A stretch of 16,202 nt of DNA from an uncultured bacterium (GCA_905215765.1 CAJMRP010000039.1:1-16202); one strand, 5' to 3'. Counted from the stretch's first letter, positions 5,557 to 13,325 are shown. Program-made: numbers and translations. The notes: generated by a model not told the origin, from the letters alone.

Positions 5557-7626
5557 ATGTCTTCCCAGTTGACGGTTATTATCGCCGGTATCGTGCTGGT
5601 TGTGGCCATCGTGGTCGCGCTGGTCATCATGCGTCGCGGCGATTCCCGTTTTACCTACGATACGCAGCGTGGAACGGCCCCGCGCGCCACCGAGGGCGAG
5701 GGCAATACCGCGGCGACCGCCTTTAAGGGCCGTTTTTCCATCCTCACCACGGGTGTGGGCGCGATGTTTGCGGCGCTTGCCGTCAAGCTGTGGGGCATGC
5801 AGATGGTCTCGTCGGACTATTACGAGAAGCAGGCCAATAGTAATCAGACTCGCACCGTTACCACACCCGCTGTGCGCGGCCGCATCCTCGACCGCAATGG
5901 CGTGGCGCTTGTCCAGAACCGTCCCTCACTTGCTGTCGTGGCCTACCGCGACCTTGCCGAGGATGAGGTTCTGGTTCGCCATCTTGCCAACGTGCTTGGA
6001 ATGCCTTATGTGGCGGTCCTTCGCAATATTCAGGACAATACAGAGGGCGCTCAGAGCCTGCATACCATCGCGACGGACGTCCGTCGCTCCACGGTTGCCT
6101 ATATCAAGGAACACGCCGGCGAGTTCCCGGGCGTCAAGATTGCCGAGCGTACCGAACGCCAGTATCCATACGGCGAGACGGCATGCCATATCTTGGGCTA
6201 TACCGGCACCATTACCCCCGAGCAGCTCGAGGCCCAGAATAAGAAAACCTCTGGCGATGATGATGCTTCTGCTGGCAAGATTACGTACCAGTCGGGCGAT
6301 ATCGTGGGCCAGGCGGGCGTTGAGAGCTACTACGAAAACCTGCTGCAGGGTATTCGTGGCGAGCAGACCGTCAAGGTCGATGCCTCGGGCAATGTGACCG
6401 GTCAGGCCGGCGCCGTGCCCGCGAAGGCCGGCTCCGACATTAAGCTCACGCTCGACCTTAAGATCCAACAGGCCTGTGAGACGGCACTGGCGAGCGCTAT
6501 CGAGCTTGCCAAGACCACTGGCTACAGCAATGCCGGCAACGGCGCTGTGGTGTGTCTCGATCCCAACAATGGCGAGATCCTGGGCATGGCGAGCCAGCCC
6601 AAGTTCGATCCGTCCGTCTTTATCGGCGGCGTCTCAAATGACGTGTGGACCGAGCTCAATGATGACAAGGGTTCGCACCCGCTGCTCAACCGCGCCATTA
6701 GCGGACAGTACATGTCGGCCTCGACCATTAAGCCGCTCTCGGCGCTGGCCGGTCTTGAGTTTGGAACCTACACTTCAACGCAGACAACCAACTGCACGGG
6801 CTATTGGACGGGCCTGGGCAAGGCTTGGGGCAAGCGCTGCTGGCTGACGTCTGGCCACGGCACCATGACGCTGCAGTCGGGTATCGCCAACTCGTGCGAT
6901 CCTGTCTTCTACGACATGGGCAAGGCGTTCTTTTATGACGAGCAACATCCCGAGGGCCTGCAGGAGGTCTTTCGTCGCTGGGGTCTAGGCAAAACCTGCG
7001 GTATCGATCTGCCGAGTGAGGGCGCGGGCCGTATTCCCGATGCCGAGTGGAAAGAGTCGTACTTCACCGACGCCTCTGCCGAGGACCGCAAGTGGAATGC
7101 CGGCGATATGACCAACATTGCCATCGGTCAGGGCGACATTCTGGTGACGCCCCTGCAGATGGCGTGTGCCTATATGGGTCTTGCCAACGGCGGCAAACAG
7201 TACGTGCCTCACGTGTTTTTGTCTGCCGTGTCGCGCGATGGCGACGGCGATGCCTATAAGTACAACGGCAAGGGCAAGAAGAAGCGCCTGGAGGCCAAGA
7301 TCAACAGCGATTCGGATTTGGCTCTTGTTCGCAACGGCATGCACGACGTGATTTACACGGCATCGACGTCCCTGGCGGCTCACTTTGGCACCCTGACGCC
7401 GCAGGTATACGGCAAGTCGGGCACGGGCGAGAAAAGCGGCGAGGACGAATACGCGTGGTTCTGCGCCTATGCACCGGCCGATGATCCCAAGTATGTCATC
7501 GCTACTGTGCTGGAGCAGGGCGGCGGTGGCTCAGATACCGCGATGCATGTCGTGCGCGACGTGCTCGGCGTGATTTATGACGAGCCCGATACCTCTTCGG
7601 CCTCGGGCGATTCTTCGGTTCGATAG
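5557..7626 (+). CDS. mrdA: Penicillin-binding protein 2 (elongasome transpeptidase)
   Basis: This is a class B penicillin-binding protein that crosslinks peptidoglycan outside the membrane in partnership with RodA. After the membrane anchor comes the PBP dimerisation region (TPAVRGRILDRNG), then the transpeptidase domain. Its catalytic motifs are S389-T-I-K392, S446-C-D448 and K620-S-G-T-G. The third motif is KSG rather than the commoner KTG. At 689 residues it is in the normal range. There are two hydrophobic segments, residues 7-25 and about 60-79, where most class B enzymes have one. The ATG at 5557 is backed by GGGGAGG about six bases upstream, and the next in-frame ATG (5629) has no ribosome-binding site, so the longer form is favoured. 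The tail is Ser/Asp rich. mreD lies 13 bp before it and rodA 9 bp after. Confidence 0.93.
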   Translation: MSSQLTVIIAGIVLVVAIVVALVIMRRGDSRFTYDTQRGTAPRATEGEGNTAATAFKGRFSILTTGVGAMFAALAVKLWGMQMVSSDYYEKQANSNQTRTVTTPAVRGRILDRNGVALVQNRPSLAVVAYRDLAEDEVLVRHLANVLGMPYVAVLRNIQDNTEGAQSLHTIATDVRRSTVAYIKEHAGEFPGVKIAERTERQYPYGETACHILGYTGTITPEQLEAQNKKTSGDDDASAGKITYQSGDIVGQAGVESYYENLLQGIRGEQTVKVDASGNVTGQAGAVPAKAGSDIKLTLDLKIQQACETALASAIELAKTTGYSNAGNGAVVCLDPNNGEILGMASQPKFDPSVFIGGVSNDVWTELNDDKGSHPLLNRAISGQYMSASTIKPLSALAGLEFGTYTSTQTTNCTGYWTGLGKAWGKRCWLTSGHGTMTLQSGIANSCDPVFYDMGKAFFYDEQHPEGLQEVFRRWGLGKTCGIDLPSEGAGRIPDAEWKESYFTDASAEDRKWNAGDMTNIAIGQGDILVTPLQMACAYMGLANGGKQYVPHVFLSAVSRDGDGDAYKYNGKGKKKRLEAKINSDSDLALVRNGMHDVIYTASTSLAAHFGTLTPQVYGKSGTGEKSGEDEYAWFCAYAPADDPKYVIATVLEQGGGGSDTAMHVVRDVLGVIYDEPDTSSASGDSSVR

Positions 7627-7635
7627 GAGGTTGCG

Positions 7636-8862
7636 ATGGATTTTTCTCCGGCGGATCTGTTCCGTTCAACCAAGACCGGCTCTCGCAGCAGCCTGGACCG
7701 TGTCAACAAGCAACTTTCGGCCTCGCGCGGCACGTTTCGCCAAAAGGTGCATATCGGTGTGCTCGTGGCTACTGTGGCCCTCGTCGCCTACGGTGCCATC
7801 ATTATCTGGTCGGCTTCGCAGTTTAAGGCCGATGCTTCGTTCTCACGCCATCTGCTGGGAATTGGAATCGGTACGGTGCTGGCGGTGCTGGTCTGGCGTA
7901 CCGACCTGCGCGGTATTTCCAATTTCTCGACGGCGTTGCTCGTCATCGACCTGATCGTGATCCTCTCGCCCAAGATTCCGGGTCTGTCCTATACAGGCGG
8001 TCTGGGCATGACGGGCTGGATCAAGATTCCCGGTATCGGCTTGACATTCCAGCCGGTTGAGCTTGCCAAGCTCATCACCATCTTCTTTATTGCTACGCTT
8101 GGCTCGCAGTATAACGGTCGCATCGATACCGTTCGTGACTACGTCAAGCTCTGCGGCATGCTGTCCATTCCGTTTTTGGCCGTCGTTGCCATGGGCGACC
8201 TGGGCTCGGGCCTGGTCGTGCTGGTTTCGGGCGCCATCGTCATTTGTATGAGCGGTGCACGCCGCGAATGGGTGCTGTCGACCTTGGCCCTGCTCGTGGG
8301 CCTGGTGGCCCTCGTCCTGGCGCTCGATTCGGTCTTTGATTCGTTGCTCGGCCACGATGTGCTCATCAAGCAGTATCAGATGAACCGTCTGACGGTCTTT
8401 ATCGACCCCGATAATGCCGATTCGGACGATGCCTACAACCTGCAGCAGTCGCTTATCGCCGTTGGCTCGGGCGGCTTCTTTGGTAAGGGCCTGGGGCATG
8501 CGACGCAGTCGGCCGGCGGCTTTCTGCCTGAGTTCCACACCGACTTCGTCTTCGCCTTCCTGTCCGAGACCTTTGGCTTTTGCGGTTCCTTTTTGCTCCT
8601 GTGCCTCTACGTGCTGCTGATCTTTTCGACGATTCGCGTCGCCTTTAAGTGTGAGTCGCTGTTCCTGCGTCTGTCGTGCGTAGGTATCGTCGGCATGTGG
8701 GCATTCCAGACCTTCGAGAACATCGGCATGTGCATCGGCATGATGCCGATTACCGGTATTCCGCTACCGTTTATTAGCTTTGGTTCGTCTTCGATGATGA
8801 TTCAGCTGTTGACGGTGGGTATCGTACAATCCATATGGCGGCATCGTTCGGGCGCCGCGTAA
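7636..8862 (+). CDS. rodA: RodA, SEDS-family peptidoglycan glycosyltransferase
   Basis: RodA polymerises lipid II into glycan strands at the lateral wall and pairs with PBP2. The 408-residue protein has a cytoplasmic N-terminus of about 40 residues followed by roughly ten membrane helices. SEDS hallmarks are visible: TGWIKIPGIGLTFQPVELAKL, the large extracellular loop with DDAYNLQQSLIAVGSGGFFGKGLG, HTDFVFAFLSETFG (301-314) with Asp303 in the position of the family's essential Asp, and the C-terminal GIPLPFISFGSSSM. AGGAGG precedes the ATG, and the gene follows mrdA by 9 bp. FtsW and SpoVE are related, but pairing with mreBCD and mrdA favours RodA. Confidence 0.94.
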   Translation: MDFSPADLFRSTKTGSRSSLDRVNKQLSASRGTFRQKVHIGVLVATVALVAYGAIIIWSASQFKADASFSRHLLGIGIGTVLAVLVWRTDLRGISNFSTALLVIDLIVILSPKIPGLSYTGGLGMTGWIKIPGIGLTFQPVELAKLITIFFIATLGSQYNGRIDTVRDYVKLCGMLSIPFLAVVAMGDLGSGLVVLVSGAIVICMSGARREWVLSTLALLVGLVALVLALDSVFDSLLGHDVLIKQYQMNRLTVFIDPDNADSDDAYNLQQSLIAVGSGGFFGKGLGHATQSAGGFLPEFHTDFVFAFLSETFGFCGSFLLLCLYVLLIFSTIRVAFKCESLFLRLSCVGIVGMWAFQTFENIGMCIGMMPITGIPLPFISFGSSSMMIQLLTVGIVQSIWRHRSGAA

Positions 8863-8880
8863 CCGCTGGAGGGGTTTGCT

Positions 8881-9810
8881 ATGAAAATTCCCGTAGATAA
8901 GCTGACCCGCGCTTTTAAGATGGGCGCGTCCGTTAAGAAGGATTCCGATACGCCGGTGCGCGTCTCGGTCTATCTGGATTCGTCCGCCTCGCGCTTTCTG
9001 GCCGAGACGGTGCGTGACGCCTTTGTGCCGCAGACGACCTCGGGCATTGTGCGCGTCGAGCGTCTGGGGGAGGAGCGAATTGCTCCAAAGACCGATACCG
9101 ATGTGGTACTGGTGCTCTCGTGTGGTTCCGACCGCTTGGAGAGTGCCGTGCAGGAGCTCGTGATCGCCGGCGCGCCCGTGTGCGTGCTTGCCGAGTCTGC
9201 TGTGGAGGTGCCGTTTATCGAGGAGTCCACGCCCATGCTCGGCGTGGTAGCGGCAACCGATAAGACGTATCTGCTCGAGACGCTTGCCCGCTGGATTCTC
9301 GATCGCACCGACAAGGAAACGGCTTTTGCGGCGAACTTTGCCTTCATGCGCATCGCGGCGGCCAACCGCATCATCACCTCGTGTGCGCTCACCAATATGG
9401 CGACCGGGGCTTTGGTGTTTTTGCCGGGCGCCGATTATCCCGTTATGGCGCTGGCGCAGGTGGGCATGCTCTTTGAGCTCGCTGCCGTCTTTGGACGCGG
9501 CATTAAGCCCGAGCGCGGCTACGAGGTCGCGGGCGTGCTTGCCGGCGGTCTTGTGATCCGCGCGGTCACCCGCGCACTTGTCAAGCAGACGCCGCATATT
9601 GGGTTTGCCGTCAAGGTGCTCACTGCCGCCGCGGGCACCTATGGCATGGGCCGTGCGCTCGTTTCGCTCTACGAGCGCGATGTCGACTACAGCCGTGCCA
9701 ACGAGGTGGTCACTGCCACGTTCTCCCGCGTTCGCGATCTGGTGACCACGGTCGCGGGCGCTACCCGTCCTATGGCGTCCTATCAGGACGCATCAGATCT
9801 CGCTGCTTAG
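8881..9810 (+). CDS. DUF697-like membrane-associated protein of unknown function
   Basis: I do not have a firm family name. The N-terminal half (about 20-150) alternates hydrophobic strands and helices like a nucleotide-binding fold (VRVSVYLDS, DVVLVLSCGSD, APVCVLAES), but I see no Walker A loop (GxxxxGKS/T) or NKxD, so it would not bind GTP in the usual way. The C-terminal half (168-270) has CALTNMATGALVFLPGADYP and later a Gly/Ala-rich helix ending in GMGRALVSLYERDVDY, a pattern like DUF697, a membrane domain usually attached to Era-like GTPases. Good ribosome-binding site GGAGGGG (8868-8874) lies six bases before the ATG. It sits 18 bp after rodA and 10 bp before the radical SAM gene, so co-expression with the elongasome genes is likely. 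A role in envelope growth is only an inference. Confidence 0.6.
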   Translation: MKIPVDKLTRAFKMGASVKKDSDTPVRVSVYLDSSASRFLAETVRDAFVPQTTSGIVRVERLGEERIAPKTDTDVVLVLSCGSDRLESAVQELVIAGAPVCVLAESAVEVPFIEESTPMLGVVAATDKTYLLETLARWILDRTDKETAFAANFAFMRIAAANRIITSCALTNMATGALVFLPGADYPVMALAQVGMLFELAAVFGRGIKPERGYEVAGVLAGGLVIRAVTRALVKQTPHIGFAVKVLTAAAGTYGMGRALVSLYERDVDYSRANEVVTATFSRVRDLVTTVAGATRPMASYQDASDLAA

Positions 9811-9820
9811 GGGTTTTCCG

Positions 9821-11698
9821 TTGCGCGTTGCATACCAAGACTGTTTTCATTTAATTGAGCCGTTGCTCGCCAAGGTCGAGAAGCCGAGTCGCTATATCGA
9901 TCACGAGTGGGGCACGCTTTCCAAGGCCGATGCCGACTACCGTTGCTGCCTGATCTATCCGGATGTGTACGAGGTCGGTCTGCCCAACCAGGGTATCGCC
10001 ATCCTCTACAACATCCTTAACCAGGCCGAGGGCATCTCCTGCGAGCGTGGCTATGTGCCGTGGCCCGATATGGGCGACGCCATGCGCGAGGCAGACATTC
10101 CGCTGCTCTCGCTCGAGGGTGCAGCGCCGGTCGCTTCGTTTGATATCGTCGGTCTGCATGTGCCGCACGAGATGGCGGTGACGAACTTCCTCGAGGCACT
10201 CGACCTCGCTGGCATTCCACTGTTGGCGGCCGACCGAGGCGAAGACGACCCCATCATCATCGCCGGCGGCCCCTCGGTGTACAACCCCGAGCCGTACGCG
10301 GCCTTCTTCGATGCCATCCTCATCGGCGAGGGCGAGGAATCGCTGCTCGAGACCTGCCAGCTGCATCGCCGCCTGCGTGACGAAGGGGTCCCGCGCGCGC
10401 AGATTGTCGAGCAGCTTGCATCCATTGCCGGCAACTACGTGCCGTCGTTCTATGAAGTTCGTCACGACGAGCCCTGCTCGCCGCATGGCTACACCGTGCC
10501 GCGTGAGGGCAAGGATGCGCCGACTGTGGTCTACAAGCGCGTCGTCGAGGATTTCGGCGCCACGAATCCGTTGTCGCAGTCGTGCGTACCCTATGCGCAG
10601 CTGGTCCACGACCGCCTGTCTATCGAGATCCTGCGCGGCTGCGCCCGCGGCTGTCGTTTTTGCCAAGCCGGTATGACGTATCGCCCGGTGCGCGAGCGCT
10701 CGGCCGACCAGATCGTCTCGTCGGTGATTCAGGGTCTGGAAAAGACCGGCTATGACGAGGTGTCGCTGACCTCGCTCTCCACGACCGACCACTCCTGCAT
10801 TCGCGACGTGCTCGGCAGGCTCAACCGTCGCCTGGAGGATACGGGTATTCGCGTGTCTATTCCGTCGCAGCGCCTGGATTCGTTTGGCGTGGATATGGCC
10901 GAGTCGGTCGCCGGCGAAAAGAAAGGTGGCCTGACGTTCGCGCCCGAGGCCGGCAGCCAGCGCATGCGCGACATCATTAACAAAAACGTGACCGAGGAGG
11001 ACCTGGACCGTGCGGCCAAGGCGGCCTTCGAGGCCGGCTGGAACCGCATGAAGCTCTACTTTATGATGGGCCTTCCCGGCGAGCGCGACGAGGACATCGT
11101 GGCCATCGCCAATCTGGCCGATCACGTGCTGGAGCTCGGTCGTTCCGTGGTGCCTAAGGCTCGTCGCGGCTCGATCTCGGTGTCGATCTCGGTTTCGGTC
11201 TTTATCCCCAAGGCTGCCACGCCGTTCCAGTGGTGCCCGCAGCTCGACTACGACGACGTCAAACGTCGCCAGAAGTTGCTTATCACGAGCGTTCGCAACC
11301 GTGCCGTCCGCGTGCATTACCACGATGCCGAGACTTCGCTCATCGAGGCCGCGCTGTCCCGCGCCGGTCGCGACATGACGCCCGTCATCATCGATGCTTG
11401 GCGCTCGGGCTCTCGCTTTGACGCCTGGGTAGAGCATTTCTCGCTCGATAACTGGAAGGAGGCTGCTGCCAAAAACGGCATCGACCTCAATGAGCTCGTG
11501 CACCTGCCCTACGAGTTGGACTGGCGCCTGCCGTGGGAGCACGTGAGCCCCGGCTGCACGCGCGGCTTCCTCGAGCGCGAGTACCGTCGCTCGCTCGAGG
11601 GCGTCACGACTCCCGACTGCACCCGCACGTCGTGCACCGGCTGCGGGATCTGCCCCACGCTCCACGCCAAGAATGTATTGATGGGTGATCGCGCATGA
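9821..11698 (+). CDS. TIGR03960-like radical SAM protein with B12-binding-like N-terminal domain
   Basis: This is a predicted [4Fe-4S]-dependent S-adenosylmethionine radical enzyme, substrate unknown. The N-terminal 220 or so residues resemble the cobalamin-binding-like domain of YgiQ-type proteins (ILYNILNQAEG, IIIAGGPSVYNPEPYAAFFDAILIGEGEESL). I see no DxHxxG motif, so actual B12 binding is doubtful. The radical SAM cluster is C274-x3-C278-x2-C281 (RGCARGCRFCQAG), followed by a TIM-barrel with LTFAPEAGSQRMRD and FMMGLPGE. The C-terminus adds four cysteines (C600, C605, C608, C611) in a compact group that could bind a second Fe-S cluster or zinc. At 625 residues it is full length for this type. 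The start is TTG at 9821 behind AGGGG. The stop overlaps the ATG of its partner gene by 4 bp, implying coupled translation and joint function. Confidence 0.87.
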   Translation: MRVAYQDCFHLIEPLLAKVEKPSRYIDHEWGTLSKADADYRCCLIYPDVYEVGLPNQGIAILYNILNQAEGISCERGYVPWPDMGDAMREADIPLLSLEGAAPVASFDIVGLHVPHEMAVTNFLEALDLAGIPLLAADRGEDDPIIIAGGPSVYNPEPYAAFFDAILIGEGEESLLETCQLHRRLRDEGVPRAQIVEQLASIAGNYVPSFYEVRHDEPCSPHGYTVPREGKDAPTVVYKRVVEDFGATNPLSQSCVPYAQLVHDRLSIEILRGCARGCRFCQAGMTYRPVRERSADQIVSSVIQGLEKTGYDEVSLTSLSTTDHSCIRDVLGRLNRRLEDTGIRVSIPSQRLDSFGVDMAESVAGEKKGGLTFAPEAGSQRMRDIINKNVTEEDLDRAAKAAFEAGWNRMKLYFMMGLPGERDEDIVAIANLADHVLELGRSVVPKARRGSISVSISVSVFIPKAATPFQWCPQLDYDDVKRRQKLLITSVRNRAVRVHYHDAETSLIEAALSRAGRDMTPVIIDAWRSGSRFDAWVEHFSLDNWKEAAAKNGIDLNELVHLPYELDWRLPWEHVSPGCTRGFLEREYRRSLEGVTTPDCTRTSCTGCGICPTLHAKNVLMGDRA

Positions 11699-12507
11699 GT
11701 GAGCGCCTGACCGACAACCCCTCGCTCTTTAGGCTTCGTGTTCGCTATGGCAAGCGCGATCGCCTTAAGTACCTGGGCCATCTCGAAGTAATCCATACCA
11801 TTGAGCGCATCGTGCGCCGTGCGGGACTTCCCTATGCCGTCACGCAGGGCTTCTCTCCGCACATGCGCGTGGGCTTTTCTTCGGCGCTACCGGTTGGTAC
11901 GTCGTCGACCTGCGAGTGGTATGACCTGTTTATGACCGAGTTCGTGGCGCTCGACGAGGCGTTTGGACGCCTGGCTGCGGCGTCTCCGGCCGATTTGGCG
12001 CCTATCGAGGCGGCGTACATCGACGTGCGCACGCCGGCGTTGACGGCGCAGCTCACGCGCCTGTCGTATCGCATCGACCTGCACTTGGATCCCGAGGCGC
12101 CCGTAAGCGCCGATGAGGTGCGTCGTGCGATCGACACGCTGCGCGCGGACCATGGCATCGACTACGCGCGCGGCAAAAAGAGCAAGCGCTTAGATTTGGA
12201 TCACACGCTCGTGGGCTATGAGCTCACGGCGGGGGAGCGCCCGGACCATTTGGTGCTCATGCTCGACACCCATGCCGACAACGAGGGCTCCATGCGTCCG
12301 GAAATTTTGCTTTCTGCGGCTGATGTTTTGTTGCAGGGCTTGACCCCGGGCGTGGATGCACCTATTGTTTCCACCGGTATGCAAGACCTCGTGACCATCT
12401 GCTCCTACGATGTCGAGCGTCAGAATCAAGCATGCGAGGACGACGAGGGCCGACTCGTCAGCCCCATACCTGTGCGAACTTGTGGATTTGCTCCACATAC
12501 TCGTTGA
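11695..12507 (+). CDS. TIGR03936 / DUF2344 radical SAM-linked protein
   Basis: This is the constant partner of the TIGR03960-type radical SAM protein, with no established activity. The N-terminal third shows the family signature: RVRYGKRDRLKYLGHLE, then RAGLPYAVTQGFSPHMRVGF and ALPVGTSS (residues 10 to about 70). The rest is less conserved. The length of 270 residues is slightly longer than the core domain (about 200-230). The ATG lies inside the stop region of the preceding gene (ATGA overlap 11695-11698). In many Firmicutes this family is followed by or fused to RNase E/G. Here no RNase gene follows and rplU comes next. The last codons contain the -35 element of the rplU promoter. Confidence 0.85.
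   Translation: MSERLTDNPSLFRLRVRYGKRDRLKYLGHLEVIHTIERIVRRAGLPYAVTQGFSPHMRVGFSSALPVGTSSTCEWYDLFMTEFVALDEAFGRLAAASPADLAPIEAAYIDVRTPALTAQLTRLSYRIDLHLDPEAPVSADEVRRAIDTLRADHGIDYARGKKSKRLDLDHTLVGYELTAGERPDHLVLMLDTHADNEGSMRPEILLSAADVLLQGLTPGVDAPIVSTGMQDLVTICSYDVERQNQACEDDEGRLVSPIPVRTCGFAPHTR
12481..12497. other. Small perfect hairpin just before the rplU promoter
   Basis: TGTGGA (12481-12486) pairs with TCCACA (12492-12497) around a 5-base loop. No T tract follows, so it is not a standard terminator. It ends six bases before the rplU -35 and lies within the 3' end of the upstream gene. It may protect that mRNA end, serve as a protein site, or be chance. Confidence 0.35.
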
Positions 12508-12532
12508 CGGGGGTATTTTCGCCTGCTACTAT
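12504..12532 (+). promoter_or_regulatory. Promoter of rplU-rpmA
   Basis: TTGACG (12504-12509) and TACTAT (12527-12532) are separated by 17 bp, giving a near-consensus promoter. The expected start near 12539 leaves a leader of about 36 bases before the rplU ATG, too short for a long L21 leader RNA. The -35 overlaps the stop codon of the upstream gene. Confidence 0.8.
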
Positions 12533-12559
12533 ATTCGGCTGTTGCACTAACTGATGCAT

Positions 12560-12565
12560 GAAGGG
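12560..12565 (+). promoter_or_regulatory. Ribosome-binding site that decides the rplU start
   Basis: GAAGGG is nine bases before the ATG at 12575. An in-frame ATG at 12554 would add seven residues (MHEGQVN) but has no ribosome-binding site and would start only about 15 bases from the predicted mRNA end. L21 proteins normally begin MYAIV. Confidence 0.8.
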
Positions 12566-12574
12566 CAAGTAAAC

Positions 12575-12949
12575 ATGTACGCAATCGTTAACACGGGCGG
12601 CAAGCAGTACAAGGTCGCCACCGACGATGTCATCACCGTCGAGAAGATCGAGGGCAATGAGGGCGACAAGGTCACCCTGCCGGTTATCTTCCTCAACGAT
12701 GGTAAGAAGATCGTCACCGATCCCGACAAGCTGGCCAAGGCCAAGGTTACCGCTCAGATCGTTGAGCAGTTCAAGGGCGAGAAGCAGCTGGTCTTCAAGT
12801 TCCACAAGCGTAAGCGCTATCGTCGTCTGAAGGGTCACCGTCAGCAGCTCACCAAGCTGAAGATCGTGAAGGTCCAGGCTACGTCCCGCGCCAAGAAGGC
12901 TGTCAAGGCAGAGGCTGAGGCTGTTGCCGAGGCTCCCGTCGCCGAGTAG
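12575..12949 (+). CDS. rplU: 50S ribosomal protein L21
   Basis: L21 binds 23S rRNA and is needed for assembly of the large subunit. The product begins MYAIVNTGGKQYKVATDDV, the classic start, and holds the conserved basic segment FKFHKRKRYRRLKGHRQ near the end of the core. The core is about 103 residues. An Ala/Glu/Lys-rich tail of about 20 residues (ending AEAPVAE) brings it to 124, as in some actinobacterial L21 proteins. It is the first gene of the unit driven by the promoter at 12504-12532, followed by rpmA after 33 bp. No ysxB/prp gene lies between rplU and rpmA, unlike in most Firmicutes. Confidence 0.97.
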   Translation: MYAIVNTGGKQYKVATDDVITVEKIEGNEGDKVTLPVIFLNDGKKIVTDPDKLAKAKVTAQIVEQFKGEKQLVFKFHKRKRYRRLKGHRQQLTKLKIVKVQATSRAKKAVKAEAEAVAEAPVAE

Positions 12950-12982
12950 ATTACACTCGTAACGAAAGAGTAGGTATACACA

Positions 12983-13240
12983 ATGGCACACAAAAAAGGA
13001 CTCGGTTCCTCCCGTAATGGCCGTGACTCCCGCGGTCAGCGCCTTGGCACGAAGCGCTATGCCGGCCAGACGGTAACCACGGGCACGATTCTCGTCCGTC
13101 AGCACGGCACGCACATCCACCCGGGTGAGAACGTTGGCCGTGGTAAGGACGACACGCTGTTCGCGCTGGTCGACGGTACCGTTGAGTTCCACAAGGGTAT
13201 CAAGCACAGGGTCAGCGTACGCCCGCTCGCGAACGCGTAA
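12983..13240 (+). CDS. rpmA: 50S ribosomal protein L27
   Basis: L27 is a basic protein of the large subunit whose N-terminal tail reaches the peptidyl-transferase centre and contacts tRNA. The 85 residues begin MAHKKGLGSSRNGRDS and contain QRLGTKRYAGQTV and GTHIHPGENVGRGKDDTLFA, all highly conserved. It lacks the short N-terminal leader that most Firmicutes L27 proteins carry and remove with the Prp protease, in agreement with an actinobacterial origin for this part of the window. The length is normal. It is followed by an intrinsic terminator before obgE. Confidence 0.98.
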   Translation: MAHKKGLGSSRNGRDSRGQRLGTKRYAGQTVTTGTILVRQHGTHIHPGENVGRGKDDTLFALVDGTVEFHKGIKHRVSVRPLANA

Positions 13241-13265
13241 TTCACCCTTCATAGAGCACATATGT

Positions 13266-13309
13266 GGGAGGCACTTGAGTTTTAGGATTCAAGGGTCTCC
13301 CTCTTTTTT
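13266..13309 (+). terminator. Intrinsic terminator (or attenuator) between rpmA and obgE
   Basis: Positions 13266-13278 pair with 13289-13301 over 13 positions, with one mismatch and one wobble. The base is strong (GGGAG/CTCCC) and the tip is CTTGA/TCAAG. TC and six T (13304-13309) follow. It should end most rplU-rpmA transcripts. The obgE ribosome-binding site AGGAGG starts three bases after the T tract, and I see no clear promoter in between, so obgE probably depends on readthrough. Confidence 0.85.
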
Positions 13310-13325
13310 GTAGGAGGCGATTCTG

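Noticed and set aside
9821..10480. True B12-binding domain in the radical SAM protein
   Set aside because: The region resembles the cobalamin-binding fold of the family, but I see no DxHxxG motif, so binding is not claimed.
9851..11665. Very long open frame on the minus strand (about 604 codons) opposite the radical SAM gene
   Set aside because: It lies entirely antisense to a gene with clear motifs, has no family resemblance that I recognise, and is explained by the codon bias of GC-rich DNA removing stops from the opposite strand.
12554..12574. Upstream ATG extending L21 by seven residues
   Set aside because: There is no ribosome-binding site before it, and it lies too close to the predicted transcript start. 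The ATG at 12575 has GAAGGG and gives the standard L21 N-terminus.
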